NCBI RefSeq assembly: GCF_900580865.1
Contig: NZ_UTBZ01000070.1
Span: forward strand, 62,001 to 126,000
Length of the DNA: 64,000 nucleotides
DNA from: Pseudomonas viridiflava
GTDB taxonomy: Bacteria; Pseudomonadota; Gammaproteobacteria; Pseudomonadales; Pseudomonadaceae
Direction of reading: 5' to 3'
This document shows positions 26,569 to 36,017 of the stretch, one piece after another (the first letter of the stretch is position 1; each line of letters begins with the position of its first letter). Position numbers and translations under genes: made by a program. The notes below the pieces were generated by a model. The model saw only the letters and a program-made list of their open reading frames with translations. It made no database searches and was not told the DNA's origin.

Positions 26569-26591
26569 GGCGCCCGCTGCACGCGGGCGCC
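26569..26591 (+). repeat. Strong hairpin abutting the start of the downstream membrane-protein gene
   Basis: GGCGCCCGC and GCGGGCGCC pair perfectly around TGCAC; the base after the stem is the A of the next ATG (26592). It could be a T-less terminator after greA or a translation-limiting structure. Confidence 0.6.
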
Positions 26592-26996
26592 ATGCTTTGG
26601 CAACTGACCCAGATGCTTTGGGTCGGCGGTCTATGGCTGATTCATCTTGGTTTGCAGCCAGCGCTGGGCAAGATTGGCCTGGCACCCCTGCTGATCGATG
26701 AAGTCGCCAGTGCATTTGAAATGCTGGTGGTGGGGTTTGCCGCCGCATGCGTTATTTTTCAGGCTTTGGTGCTGGTACAGGCCGAGGGCCTTGCCAGTCT
26801 ATGGCGGGATTTTCGCGGACAGGTGCTGCTGATGGCGTTGTATGCGTGTGCGATGTTTGTCGCAGTGCGTGTCGGCTGGCCGGAGGCGCAGCGCTGGCAG
26901 GTGTTCAGTTATCTGGTTCTGGGCTTTTCGGGGCTGGTGCTGGTGATGCAGCCGGTGCCGGGATGGAGTGGCAGGGTGCGCGAAGCACACCCTTGA
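26592..26996 (+). CDS. Small inner-membrane protein, DUF4149/TMEM205-like
   Basis: The 134-residue protein starts MLWQLTQMLWVGGLWLIHLG and has about four transmembrane helices (around 5-20, 40-60, 70-90, 102-120). Similar small membrane proteins sit between greA and yhbY in other pseudomonads; their function is unknown. The start is uncertain: this ATG directly follows a GC-rich hairpin and has no visible ribosome site. Alternatives are an ATG at 26613, and a longer frame reaching back into greA from 26520. Confidence 0.65.
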   Translation: MLWQLTQMLWVGGLWLIHLGLQPALGKIGLAPLLIDEVASAFEMLVVGFAAACVIFQALVLVQAEGLASLWRDFRGQVLLMALYACAMFVAVRVGWPEAQRWQVFSYLVLGFSGLVLVMQPVPGWSGRVREAHP

Positions 26997-27005
26997 CCCT
27001 TGTCA

Positions 27006-27314
27006 TCACTTGAAGCGATGAACGTTCGACAGCTGCTTGTTGACGCTGAAGTTCTTGCGGTAAACCAGTGCCATCTTGCCGATGACCTGCACCAGATCCG
27101 CTTTGCCAACCTTGCACAGCTCTGCGATGTGCGCCAGGCGCGACTCGCGATCGAGGATGTTGAGCTTGATTTTGATCAGCTCGTGATCCGCCAAAGCGCG
27201 TTCAAGTTCGGCTAAAACACCTTCAGTCAAACCGTTGTCAGCCACCGTCAAAACTGGTTTGAGGTGGTGGCCAATGGATTTGTACTGTTTCTTCTGCTCT
27301 GGAGTGAGCGGCAT
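27006..27314 (-). CDS. yhbY: CRM-domain ribosome assembly factor YhbY
   Basis: The 102-residue basic protein is a single CRS1-YhbY (CRM) domain with the GxxG-type RNA-binding loop region ('HLKPVLTVADNGLTEGVLAE', 'HELIKIKLN', 'IGKMALVYRK'). It associates with pre-50S particles. It faces the membrane-protein gene tail to tail and is divergent from rlmE. Confidence 0.93.
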   Translation of the reverse strand: MPLTPEQKKQYKSIGHHLKPVLTVADNGLTEGVLAELERALADHELIKIKLNILDRESRLAHIAELCKVGKADLVQVIGKMALVYRKNFSVNKQLSNVHRFK

Positions 27315-27415
27315 AATCTGACCCTTTCGTCTGGATTCTGTAAAATGGCGGCCATTTTACCCGAGGGCTCGTGGATCCGCCCAATTAATCACGACCCTTA
27401 TCAACGAGGTGCCCA

Positions 27416-28045
27416 ATGGCGCGTTCCAAGACAAGCCTTGGTTGGCTGAAAAGACATGTCAATGATCCTTATGTGAAACAAGCACAGAAGGATGGCTACC
27501 GCTCGCGTGCGAGTTACAAGCTTCTGGAGATCCAGGAGAAATACAAGCTGATCCGTCCCGGCATGAGCGTTGTCGACCTGGGTGCGGCGCCCGGTGGCTG
27601 GTCTCAGGTCACCAGTCGGCTGATCGGCGGCCAGGGACGTCTGATCGCCTCGGACATTCTCGAAATGGACAGTATCCCTGACGTGACCTTCATTCAGGGT
27701 GACTTCACCGAGGACGAAGTGCTCGGGCGGATTCTTGAGGCTGTCGGTAATTCGCAGGTAGACCTTGTGATTTCCGATATGGCCCCCAATATGAGTGGTA
27801 CGCCTGAAGTGGATATGCCCAAAGCCATGTTCCTGTGCGAGTTGGCGCTTGATCTGGCGGAACGGATCCTCAAGCCGGGTGGTAATTTCGTGATCAAGAT
27901 CTTTCAGGGCGAAGGGTTTGATGTTTACCTGAAGGATGCCCGCAAGAAGTTCGACAAGATCCAGATGATCAAGCCGGACTCCTCTCGTGGCAGCTCTCGC
28001 GAGCAGTACATGCTGGCCTGGGGCTATCGCGGTCGTAGCGAGTAA
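27416..28045 (+). CDS. rlmE: 23S rRNA 2'-O-methyltransferase RlmE (FtsJ/RrmJ)
   Basis: The 209-residue protein has a Rossmann SAM-binding motif ('[20 protein letters not shown]') and the K-D-K-E tetrad (Lys in '[11 protein letters not shown]', Asp in '[11 protein letters not shown]', Lys in '[11 protein letters not shown]', Glu in '[10 protein letters not shown]'). It methylates U2552 in helix 92 of 23S rRNA and is heat-inducible in E. coli. It precedes ftsH by 193 bp, the conserved order. Confidence 0.96.
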   Translation: MARSKTSLGWLKRHVNDPYVKQAQKDGYRSRASYKLLEIQEKYKLIRPGMSVVDLGAAPGGWSQVTSRLIGGQGRLIASDILEMDSIPDVTFIQGDFTEDEVLGRILEAVGNSQVDLVISDMAPNMSGTPEVDMPKAMFLCELALDLAERILKPGGNFVIKIFQGEGFDVYLKDARKKFDKIQMIKPDSSRGSSREQYMLAWGYRGRSE

Positions 28046-28238
28046 TACGAGGTTTTTGTGCGGGGTGATAGGTTTTTAGTATTTCGCCCGGCTAGCATTA
28101 ACGAATATTGTGTAGAAAGTGTTTCACAAAGGGTTACAGACGGCGCCTGCCAGAGCCGTAGGTAATGTAGTAAGTTAGGCCGGTGAATATCATGCGAAGC
28201 GCGCGCCAGTAGCGGAGCTTGCTTCAGAGGGTAGTTAA

Positions 28239-30155
28239 TTGAACGATATGGCAAAGAATCTGATCCTGTGGTTGATCATCGCGGCTGTCCTGGTGACGGT
28301 GATGAACAACTTCTCCAGCCCTAACGAGCCGCAGACCCTCAACTATTCCGACTTCATCCAGCAGGTCAAGGATGGCAAGGTCGAGCGCGTAGCCGTTGAT
28401 GGTTATGTGATTACCGGCAAACGCAACGATGGCGACAGCTTCAAGACCATTCGTCCGGCAATCCAGGACAATGGCCTGATCGGCGATCTGGTCGACAATC
28501 ACGTTGTGGTTGAAGGCAAACAGCCTGAACAGCAAAGCATCTGGACCCAGCTTCTGGTGGCCAGCTTCCCGATCCTGGTAATCATCGCGGTGTTCATGTT
28601 CTTCATGCGCCAGATGCAGGGCGGCGCTGGCGGCAAGGGCGGACCGATGAGCTTTGGCAAGAGCAAGGCGCGCCTGCTCTCCGAAGATCAGGTGAAAACC
28701 ACATTGGCTGACGTTGCCGGTTGCGACGAAGCCAAGGAAGAAGTCGGCGAACTCGTTGAATTCCTCCGTGATCCTGGCAAGTTCCAGCGTCTGGGCGGCC
28801 GTATCCCTCGTGGCGTGCTGATGGTCGGTCCTCCGGGTACCGGTAAAACCTTGCTGGCCAAGGCGATTGCCGGCGAAGCCAAGGTTCCGTTCTTCACCAT
28901 TTCCGGTTCTGACTTTGTCGAAATGTTCGTCGGTGTCGGTGCCAGTCGTGTTCGTGACATGTTCGAGCAGGCCAAGAAACACGCGCCATGCATTATCTTT
29001 ATCGACGAAATCGACGCCGTCGGTCGCCATCGTGGGGCCGGCATGGGTGGCGGTCACGACGAGCGCGAGCAGACTCTTAACCAGTTGCTGGTTGAGATGG
29101 ACGGCTTTGAAATGAACGACGGCATCATTGTTATCGCTGCAACCAACCGTCCAGATGTACTCGACCCTGCGCTGTTGCGTCCGGGCCGTTTCGACCGTCA
29201 GGTCGTGGTTGGTTTGCCGGATATCCGTGGTCGCGAACAAATCCTCAAAGTACACATGCGCAAAGTGCCAATGGGTGACGATGTCGCTCCGGCCGTAATC
29301 GCGCGTGGTACTCCGGGCTTCTCCGGTGCTGATCTGGCGAACCTGGTCAACGAAGCGTCGCTGTTCGCTGCGCGCAGCGGCAAGCGCATCGTTGAAATGA
29401 AAGAGTTCGAACTGGCCAAAGACAAGATCATGATGGGCGCCGAGCGCAAATCGATGGTCATGTCCGAGAAAGAGAAGCAGAACACCGCTTATCACGAAGC
29501 TGGCCACGCCATCGTTGGTCGCGTCGTGCCTGAGCATGATCCGGTCTACAAGGTGTCGATCATTCCGCGCGGTCGTGCGCTGGGTGTAACCATGTTCCTG
29601 CCGGAAGAGGATCGCTACAGCCTGTCCAAGCGCGCGCTGATCAGTCAGATCTGCTCGCTGTACGGTGGCCGTATTGCTGAAGAAATGACCTTGGGTTTCG
29701 ACGGTGTGACTACCGGCGCCTCTAACGACATCATGCGCGCCAGCCAGATTGCGCGGAACATGGTGACCAAGTGGGGCCTGTCGGAAAAACTCGGTCCGTT
29801 GATGTATGCCGAAGAAGAGGGTGAAGTGTTCCTCGGTCGCGGCGGTGGCGGTCAGGCTGCCAGCTTCTCCGGTGAGACGGCCAAGCTGATCGACTCCGAA
29901 GTGCGTAGCATCATTGACCAGTGCTACGGCACGGCCAAACAGATCCTTACCGACAACCGTGACAAACTCGATGCCATGGCTGATGCCCTGATGAAGTACG
30001 AAACGATCGATGCTGAACAGATCGACGACATCATGGCCGGTCGTACACCTCGCGAGCCTCGTGACTGGTCGGGTGGCACCGGTACGCCGCCGCCACCGGT
30101 GGTGCGCGACGAGCGTCCGGAAACACCGATCGGCGGTCCGGCTGCTGACGTTTAA
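28239..30155 (+). CDS. ftsH: Membrane AAA+ zinc protease FtsH
   Basis: The 638-residue protein has two N-terminal transmembrane helices (about 8-26 and 107-128) enclosing a small periplasmic domain, an AAA+ module with Walker A GPPGTGKT (197-204) and second region of homology, and the M41 protease domain with HEAGH at 419-423. It degrades membrane proteins and regulators such as RpoH and LpxC. The TTG start at 28239 is preferred because AGAGG lies eight bases upstream; starting at the ATG three codons later is possible. Confidence 0.97.
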   Translation: MNDMAKNLILWLIIAAVLVTVMNNFSSPNEPQTLNYSDFIQQVKDGKVERVAVDGYVITGKRNDGDSFKTIRPAIQDNGLIGDLVDNHVVVEGKQPEQQSIWTQLLVASFPILVIIAVFMFFMRQMQGGAGGKGGPMSFGKSKARLLSEDQVKTTLADVAGCDEAKEEVGELVEFLRDPGKFQRLGGRIPRGVLMVGPPGTGKTLLAKAIAGEAKVPFFTISGSDFVEMFVGVGASRVRDMFEQAKKHAPCIIFIDEIDAVGRHRGAGMGGGHDEREQTLNQLLVEMDGFEMNDGIIVIAATNRPDVLDPALLRPGRFDRQVVVGLPDIRGREQILKVHMRKVPMGDDVAPAVIARGTPGFSGADLANLVNEASLFAARSGKRIVEMKEFELAKDKIMMGAERKSMVMSEKEKQNTAYHEAGHAIVGRVVPEHDPVYKVSIIPRGRALGVTMFLPEEDRYSLSKRALISQICSLYGGRIAEEMTLGFDGVTTGASNDIMRASQIARNMVTKWGLSEKLGPLMYAEEEGEVFLGRGGGGQAASFSGETAKLIDSEVRSIIDQCYGTAKQILTDNRDKLDAMADALMKYETIDAEQIDDIMAGRTPREPRDWSGGTGTPPPPVVRDERPETPIGGPAADV

Positions 30156-30163
30156 GGTTTGAA

Positions 30164-31015
30164 ATGACTTCTGTACAGTCCCTGACCCGGTTGCCTTGCG
30201 GCAACCGGGTTCTTGATTTGGCCCAGACGCATGTCATGGGTATTCTCAATGTAACTCCTGATTCTTTCTCCGATGGCGGCCAATACAGCCAGCTCGACGC
30301 GGCCTTGCGCCACGCGCAAGCGATGGTTGCTGCTGGTGCGACGCTGATCGATGTTGGTGGCGAATCTACTCGTCCTGGCGCGCGAACGGTGTCGCCGCTC
30401 GAAGAGCTTGAGCGCGTGGCGCCGATTGTCGAGCTGATCAATCGCGAGCTGGATGTGATCATTTCGGTGGATACATCTACGCCTGCGGTGATGCGCGAAA
30501 CCGCGCGGTTGGGGGCCGGCTTGATCAACGATGTGCGTTCGCTGCAGCGTGATGGTGCGCTGGATGCGGCGGCGGCTACTGGTTTGCCGGTGTGCCTCAT
30601 GCATATGCTCGGTGAGCCAGGCGATATGCAGGACAATCCGCATTATCAGGATGTCACGCGCGAGGTGGGCGAGTTTCTCGCTGAGCGCATGTCGGTGTGT
30701 GCATCAGCAGGTATTCCTGCCGAGCGGATCATTCTTGATCCGGGCTTCGGTTTCGCCAAAACCCTGCAGCACAATCTAAGCTTGTTCAAGCACATGGAAG
30801 CCCTGCATGCGTTGGGCAGGCCCTTGCTGGTTGGTGTTTCCCGAAAGAGCATGATCGGGCACGCCTTGAATCGTCCTGTTGGCGAGCGGCTGCATGGCGG
30901 ATTGGCGCTGGCGGCGCTGGCGTCGGTGAAAGGTGCGCGTATATTGCGCGTCCATGATGTGGCGGAAACAGTAGACGTGGTGCGGATGATCGCGGCCGTG
31001 GAATCAGCCGAATAA
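30164..31015 (+). CDS. folP: Dihydropteroate synthase
   Basis: The 283-residue TIM-barrel protein has the DHPS signatures '[17 protein letters not shown]' and '[13 protein letters not shown]', plus the pterin-binding '[11 protein letters not shown]' and 'GVSRKSMIG'. It joins p-aminobenzoate to hydroxymethyl-dihydropterin diphosphate in folate synthesis and is the sulfonamide target. It starts eight bases after ftsH and is followed 16 bases on by glmM, the conserved ftsH-folP-glmM operon. Confidence 0.97.
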   Translation: MTSVQSLTRLPCGNRVLDLAQTHVMGILNVTPDSFSDGGQYSQLDAALRHAQAMVAAGATLIDVGGESTRPGARTVSPLEELERVAPIVELINRELDVIISVDTSTPAVMRETARLGAGLINDVRSLQRDGALDAAAATGLPVCLMHMLGEPGDMQDNPHYQDVTREVGEFLAERMSVCASAGIPAERIILDPGFGFAKTLQHNLSLFKHMEALHALGRPLLVGVSRKSMIGHALNRPVGERLHGGLALAALASVKGARILRVHDVAETVDVVRMIAAVESAE

Positions 31016-31031
31016 GAATGATGGAGCGCTT

Positions 31032-32369
31032 ATGAGCAAGAAATATTTTGGTACTGACGGCATTCGTGGTCGCGTTGGTGAATACCCGATTACTCCTGAC
31101 TTCATGCTCAAGCTCGGCTGGGCTGCCGGCATGGCGTTCCGCAAGATGGGCGCCTGCAAGGTGCTGGTCGGCAAGGACACGCGAATTTCCGGTTATATGT
31201 TCGAGTCGGCGCTTGAGGCCGGTCTGACATCGGCGGGTGCCGATGTGATGCTGCTGGGTCCTATGCCGACGCCGGCAATCGCCTACTTGTCGCGTACGTT
31301 CCAGGCTGAGGCCGGTATCGTGATCAGTGCTTCGCACAATCCCCATGACGATAACGGCATCAAGTTCTTCTCCGGTAAAGGCACCAAGCTGCCGGATGAG
31401 CTGGAGCTGATGATCGAAGAGCTGCTCGACACCCCGATGACTGTGGTCGAATCAAGCAAAATCGGCAAAGTGTCGCGAATCAACGATGCGTCAGGTCGAT
31501 ACATCGAATTCTGCAAGAGCAGCGTGCCAACGGGTACCAGTTTTTCCGGGCTCAAGATTGTCATCGACTGTGCACATGGTGCGACCTACAAGGTGGCTCC
31601 GAGCGTTTTCCGTGAATTGGGTGCAGAAGTGGTGGTGCTCTCGGCGCAGCCAAATGGCCTGAACATCAACGAAAACTGTGGCTCGACCCATATGGGGCAG
31701 TTGCAGGCAGCGGTGCTGGCCGAGCATGCGGACCTGGGTATTGCTTTCGATGGTGATGGCGATCGGGTTTTGATGGTCGACCACACTGGCGCCATCGTTG
31801 ATGGCGACGAATTGTTGTTTATCATCGCCCGTGATCTGCATGAGCGTGGCAAATTGCAGGGCGGTGTCGTTGGCACCCTGATGAGTAACCTGGGATTGGA
31901 GCTCGCGCTTGCAGAACTTTCGATTCCGTTCATTCGTGCCAATGTCGGCGACCGCTACGTGATCGCTGAGTTGCTTGAGCGCAATTGGCTGGTCGGCGGC
32001 GAGAATTCGGGGCATATCGTTTGCTTCAATCACACCACGACCGGTGATGCGATCATTGCTGCGTTGCAGGTGCTGATGGCGCTGAAGACCCGTAATGAAG
32101 GTTTGGCGCAGACGCGTCAGGCATTGCGCAAGTGCCCTCAGGTGCTGATCAATGTGCGTTTCGGTGGTGGCGAAAGTCCGCTGGAACACCCGGCTGTCAA
32201 GGAAGCCAGTGCGCGCGTCACCCAGGCAATGGCAGGACGCGGGCGCGTGCTTTTGCGCAAGTCCGGGACAGAGCCTCTGGTGCGCGTAATGGTCGAAGGC
32301 GAGGACGAAACCCAGGTTCGCAACTACGCCGAAGAGCTGGCAAAACTGGTAACTGAAGTTTCTGCCTGA
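31032..32369 (+). CDS. glmM: Phosphoglucosamine mutase
   Basis: The 445-residue alpha-D-phosphohexomutase has the active-site loop '[19 protein letters not shown]' with the phosphorylated Ser101, the metal loop 'DGDGDR' and the phosphate-binding '[15 protein letters not shown]'. It converts glucosamine-6-phosphate to glucosamine-1-phosphate for peptidoglycan and LPS precursors. GGAGCG precedes the ATG. It is co-transcribed with folP. Confidence 0.97.
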   Translation: MSKKYFGTDGIRGRVGEYPITPDFMLKLGWAAGMAFRKMGACKVLVGKDTRISGYMFESALEAGLTSAGADVMLLGPMPTPAIAYLSRTFQAEAGIVISASHNPHDDNGIKFFSGKGTKLPDELELMIEELLDTPMTVVESSKIGKVSRINDASGRYIEFCKSSVPTGTSFSGLKIVIDCAHGATYKVAPSVFRELGAEVVVLSAQPNGLNINENCGSTHMGQLQAAVLAEHADLGIAFDGDGDRVLMVDHTGAIVDGDELLFIIARDLHERGKLQGGVVGTLMSNLGLELALAELSIPFIRANVGDRYVIAELLERNWLVGGENSGHIVCFNHTTTGDAIIAALQVLMALKTRNEGLAQTRQALRKCPQVLINVRFGGGESPLEHPAVKEASARVTQAMAGRGRVLLRKSGTEPLVRVMVEGEDETQVRNYAEELAKLVTEVSA

Positions 32370-32434
32370 TACGGCTTGCAAGCCATGATTGTGTTGGGTA
32401 ACATCTGCGCCCACTTTGACCGACGAGGTACAGC

Positions 32435-33190
32435 ATGCGTCGCCCTATGGTAGCTGGTAACTGGAAGATGCACGGTACCCGCGCCAGCGTCGCTGAGCTG
32501 ATCAACGGCCTTCGTCATCTGGCCTTGCCAAGCGGTGTTGATGTCGCGGTATTCCCGCCTTGCTTGTATATCAATCAAGTGATTGATGGCTTGAAAGGCA
32601 AATCGATTTCGGTCGGTGCGCAGAATTCTGCGGTGGAATCCATGCAAGGTGCATTGACCGGTGAAATTGCTCCGAGTCAGTTGGTGGATGCAGGTTGTTC
32701 CCTGGTGCTTGTCGGGCACTCCGAACGCCGCCAGATAATGGGCGAGCGAGACGGAATGCTGAATCGCAAGTTCGCAGCGGCACAGGCATGTGGCTTGATT
32801 CCGGTGTTGTGTATAGGGGAAACCCTTGAGCAGCGCGAAGCTGGAAAAACTCTTGAAGTTGTCGGGCGTCAGCTGGGCAGCATCATCGAGGAGCTGGGTG
32901 TAGGTGCCTTTGCCAAGGCAGTCATTGCTTACGAGCCTGTCTGGGCTATTGGTACCGGACTGACTGCAACGCCACAGCAAGCTCAGGATGTGCATAAAGC
33001 CATTCGCGAGCAGCTGGCGGCAGAGAATTCTGAAGTCGCACGAGGTGTGCGGCTTCTATACGGCGGCAGCGTGAAGGCGGCCAATGCGGTCGAACTGTTC
33101 GGCATGCCGGATATCGATGGGGGGCTCATTGGTGGAGCTTCCCTGAATGCAGATGAGTTCGGTGCGATCTGTCGCGCCGCGGGAAACTGA
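32435..33190 (+). CDS. tpiA: Triosephosphate isomerase
   Basis: The 251-residue TIM barrel has Lys in 'AGNWKMHG', catalytic His95 in 'LVGHSERR' and Glu167 in '[10 protein letters not shown]'. It interconverts dihydroxyacetone phosphate and glyceraldehyde-3-phosphate. ACGAGGT lies upstream of the ATG. It is followed four bases later by secG, the usual pairing in Pseudomonas. Confidence 0.98.
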   Translation: MRRPMVAGNWKMHGTRASVAELINGLRHLALPSGVDVAVFPPCLYINQVIDGLKGKSISVGAQNSAVESMQGALTGEIAPSQLVDAGCSLVLVGHSERRQIMGERDGMLNRKFAAAQACGLIPVLCIGETLEQREAGKTLEVVGRQLGSIIEELGVGAFAKAVIAYEPVWAIGTGLTATPQQAQDVHKAIREQLAAENSEVARGVRLLYGGSVKAANAVELFGMPDIDGGLIGGASLNADEFGAICRAAGN

Positions 33191-33194
33191 AAAA

Positions 33195-33581
33195 ATGCTG
33201 GAAACAGTCGTAGTCGTTTTTCATCTGCTGGGTGCATTGGGCGTAGTTGCTCTGGTTTTGCTGCAGCAGGGTAAGGGTGCGGACGCTGGCGCGTCTTTCG
33301 GAGCAGGTGCTTCAAATACTGTGTTCGGAAGCCAAGGTTCCTCTACCTTTCTTAGTAAGTTTACTGCTATACTTGCCGCCGGTTTCTTCATAACCAGCTT
33401 GGGGTTAGGTTACTTTGCTAAAGAGAAGGCTCATCAGCTGACTCAAGCAGGATTGCCAGATCCAGCAGTGTTGGAAGTACCTAAGCAACAACAACCGGCT
33501 TCTGATGATGTCCCGGTGCTTCAAGAGCAAAAGTCGGCTACTCCAGCGACTGACGTACCTCCAGCTCAAGAGCAGAAGTAA
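33195..33581 (+). CDS. secG: Protein translocase subunit SecG
   Basis: The 128-residue protein starts [13 protein letters not shown] and has two transmembrane helices (about 2-20 and 53-73) joined by the conserved '[14 protein letters not shown]' loop, then a Gln/Pro-rich cytoplasmic tail. It assists SecYE during protein export. The ATG at 33195 is chosen over upstream frames that overlap tpiA. Confidence 0.95.
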   Translation: MLETVVVVFHLLGALGVVALVLLQQGKGADAGASFGAGASNTVFGSQGSSTFLSKFTAILAAGFFITSLGLGYFAKEKAHQLTQAGLPDPAVLEVPKQQQPASDDVPVLQEQKSATPATDVPPAQEQK

Positions 33582-33603
33582 GAAGGGTTTCAAACGTAGT
33601 TTT

Positions 33604-33689
33604 GCCGAGGTGGTGGAATTGGTAGACACGCAACCTTGAGGTGGTTGTGCCCATAGGGTGTAGGGGTTCGAGTCCCCTTCTCGGTACCA
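33604..33689 (+). tRNA. tRNA-Leu (anticodon GAG)
   Basis: 86-nt class II tRNA with acceptor GCCGAGG...CTCGGTACCA, long variable arm and anticodon loop TTGAGGT giving GAG. It lies just after secG, the same place as leuU in E. coli, and reads CUC/CUU codons. Confidence 0.97.
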
Positions 33690-33701
33690 ATTAGTCAGGA
33701 G

Positions 33702-33724
33702 AGCCCGCTGTTGCGGGCTTTCTT
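33702..33724 (+). terminator. Terminator after tRNA-Leu
   Basis: AGCCCGC-TGTT-GCGGGCT followed by TTCTT. Confidence 0.75.
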
Positions 33725-33786
33725 GCAGGTGGAAGGTTACATTGACCCTATAAGGGATCGGTCGTATACTTCCGCCCCAGCTTTGT

Positions 33787-33863
<77 letters not shown>

Positions 33864-33871
33864 GTTTAAGG

Positions 33872-33893
33872 AGCCCCTTTTAAGGGGCTTTTT
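33872..33893 (+). terminator. Terminator after initiator tRNA
   Basis: AGCCCCTT-TTAAGGGGCT type stem followed by TTTTTG, nine bases past the tRNA CCA. Confidence 0.85.
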
Positions 33894-33910
33894 GTTAGCT
33901 GGACACTTTC

Positions 33911-33961
33911 AACGCCGCTGTTCGACGGCGTTTCAAGGATGGGCGTTAAGCCCATTTTTTT
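33911..33961 (+). terminator. Two further hairpins upstream of rimP
   Basis: AACGCCG/CGGCGTT at 33911-33932 and TGGGC-GTTAA-GCCCA at 33940-33954 followed by seven T. The second is a complete intrinsic terminator 42 bp before rimP, so it either backs up the tRNA terminator or attenuates the rimP-nusA-infB operon. Confidence 0.65.
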
Positions 33962-34002
33962 ATTTTGCAAAGCATGCACATATCATGCACTAGGGGGTTC
34001 AG

Positions 34003-34461
34003 GTGTCGAGCAAGCTAGAAGAGTTGCAGGCCTTGCTGGCCCCGGTGGTCGTGGCCCTGGGCTATGAATGCTGGGGTATCGAGTTTTCGGCTCAGGGTCG
34101 TCACTCGATGTTGCGCGTTTATATCGATAAAGAGGGTGGCGTGCTGGTGGACGATTGCGCCATTGTCAGCCGTCAGATCAGCGGTGTACTGGATGTTGAA
34201 GATCCGATCTCCGTTGAATACACCCTCGAAGTTTCCTCGCCTGGCATGGAGCGCCCACTGTTCACTCTTGAGCAGTTTGCAAAGTTTGCCGGTGAACAAG
34301 TGAAGATCAAGCTGCGTTCGCCTTTCGAAGGGCGACGCAACTTTCAGGGCCTTCTGCGCGGTGTAGAAGAGCAGGACGTCGTGGTGCAGGTTGAAGACCA
34401 TGAGTTCCTGTTGCCGATCGATATGATCGACAAGGCCAACATTATTCCCAGTTTTGACTGA
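34003..34461 (+). CDS. rimP: Ribosome maturation factor RimP
   Basis: The 152-residue protein starts with GTG ([15 protein letters not shown]) and has the RimP N-terminal alpha/beta domain ('[20 protein letters not shown]') and C-terminal SH3-like domain ('[19 protein letters not shown]'). It is needed for 30S subunit maturation. It heads the rimP-nusA-infB operon. A G-rich AGGGGGTTCAG region lies before the GTG. Confidence 0.95.
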   Translation: MSSKLEELQALLAPVVVALGYECWGIEFSAQGRHSMLRVYIDKEGGVLVDDCAIVSRQISGVLDVEDPISVEYTLEVSSPGMERPLFTLEQFAKFAGEQVKIKLRSPFEGRRNFQGLLRGVEEQDVVVQVEDHEFLLPIDMIDKANIIPSFD

Positions 34462-34508
34462 GACGCGGATCCCGCGGATCCAATGGCTTGCGAAAGGCGA
34501 GGCGTACG

Positions 34509-35990
34509 ATGAGCAAAGAAGTACTGCTGGTTGTTGAGTCGGTATCCAATGAAAAGGGCGTACCGGCAAGCGTAATTTTTGAAGCGCTGGAGCTGGCTCT
34601 GGCCACTGCTACCAAAAAGCGTTTTGAAGACGAAGTTGACCTGCGTGTGGAAATTAACCGCCACACCGGTTCTTACGAAACTTTCCGTCGCTGGACGGTA
34701 GTCGAAGAGAATGATCTCGACGATCCGGCCATCGAAACCTGGCCAACCAAGGTTGCCGAAACGCATCCAGGTGCCAAGGTTGGCGACGTCGTTGAAGAAA
34801 AGATCGAATCCATCGAGTTCGGCCGCATCGCTGCGCAGACTGCCAAGCAAGTCATTGTGCAGAAAGTTCGCGAAGCCGAGCGCGCTCAAGTGGTCGACGC
34901 CTATCGCGAACGCCTGGGAGAAATCATCTCCGGCACCGTGAAGAAAGTCACCCGCGACAACGTGATCGTCGATCTGGGTAACAACGCTGAAGCGTTGCTG
35001 GCCCGTGAAGACATCATTTCGCGTGAAACCTTCCGTGTTGGCGTGCGTCTGCGTGCGCTGCTCAAGGAAATCCGCACCGAGAACCGCGGCCCGCAGCTGA
35101 TCCTGTCGCGTACTGCGCCGGAAATGCTGATCGAGCTGTTCCGTATCGAAGTGCCGGAAATTGCCGAAGGCCTGATCGAAGTAATGGCAGCGTCCCGTGA
35201 TCCGGGTTCGCGCGCCAAGATCGCCGTCCGCTCGAAGGACAAACGCATCGACCCGCAGGGCGCTTGCATTGGTATGCGCGGTTCGCGCGTCCAGGCAGTG
35301 TCGGGTGAGTTGGGCGGTGAGCGTGTTGATATCGTTCTGTGGGACGACAACCCGGCTCAGTTCGTGATCAACGCCATGTCCCCGGCTGAGGTTGCGGCAA
35401 TTATCGTTGACGAAGATGCCCACGCAATGGACATCGCCGTTGGCGCAGACAATCTGGCTCAGGCCATCGGTCGTGGTGGTCAGAACGTGCGTCTGGCGAG
35501 CCAGTTGACTGGCTGGACCCTGAACGTGATGACCGAATCGGACATCCAGGCTAAGCAGCAAGCAGAAACCGGCGACATCCTGCGCAACTTCATCGACGAG
35601 CTGGAAGTCGACGAAGAACTGGCTCAGGTGCTGGTAGATGAAGGCTTCACCAGCCTGGAAGAGATTGCCTACGTACCGTTGGAAGAAATGCTCAACATCG
35701 ACGGCTTTGACGAAGACATCGTCAACGAGCTTCGCGCTCGTGCCAAGGATCGTTTGTTGACCAAAGCCATCGCTACTGAGGAAAAGCTGGCAGACGCCCA
35801 TCCGGCCGAAGACCTGCTCTCGCTTGAGGGTATGGACAAGGATTTGGCGATGGAACTGGCGGTGCGCGGCGTAATTACCCGCGAAGACCTGGCCGAGCAG
35901 TCTATTGACGACCTGCTCGACATCGACGGCATTGACGATGATCGTGCCGGCAAGTTGATCATGGCCGCCCGAGCCCACTGGTTCGAGTAA
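34509..35990 (+). CDS. nusA: Transcription termination/antitermination factor NusA
   Basis: The 493-residue protein has an N-terminal RNA-polymerase-binding domain (1-130), S1 (about 135-200), two KH domains ('[19 protein letters not shown]', '[18 protein letters not shown]') and two acidic C-terminal repeats (about 350-490), as in gammaproteobacteria. It affects pausing, termination and antitermination. The start at 34509 follows GGCGAGGCGTACG; the family starts MSKEVL. Confidence 0.97.
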   Translation: MSKEVLLVVESVSNEKGVPASVIFEALELALATATKKRFEDEVDLRVEINRHTGSYETFRRWTVVEENDLDDPAIETWPTKVAETHPGAKVGDVVEEKIESIEFGRIAAQTAKQVIVQKVREAERAQVVDAYRERLGEIISGTVKKVTRDNVIVDLGNNAEALLAREDIISRETFRVGVRLRALLKEIRTENRGPQLILSRTAPEMLIELFRIEVPEIAEGLIEVMAASRDPGSRAKIAVRSKDKRIDPQGACIGMRGSRVQAVSGELGGERVDIVLWDDNPAQFVINAMSPAEVAAIIVDEDAHAMDIAVGADNLAQAIGRGGQNVRLASQLTGWTLNVMTESDIQAKQQAETGDILRNFIDELEVDEELAQVLVDEGFTSLEEIAYVPLEEMLNIDGFDEDIVNELRARAKDRLLTKAIATEEKLADAHPAEDLLSLEGMDKDLAMELAVRGVITREDLAEQSIDDLLDIDGIDDDRAGKLIMAARAHWFE

Positions 35991-36017
35991 TTAGGCGCGG
36001 CCTGAGGAGAGAAGTGC

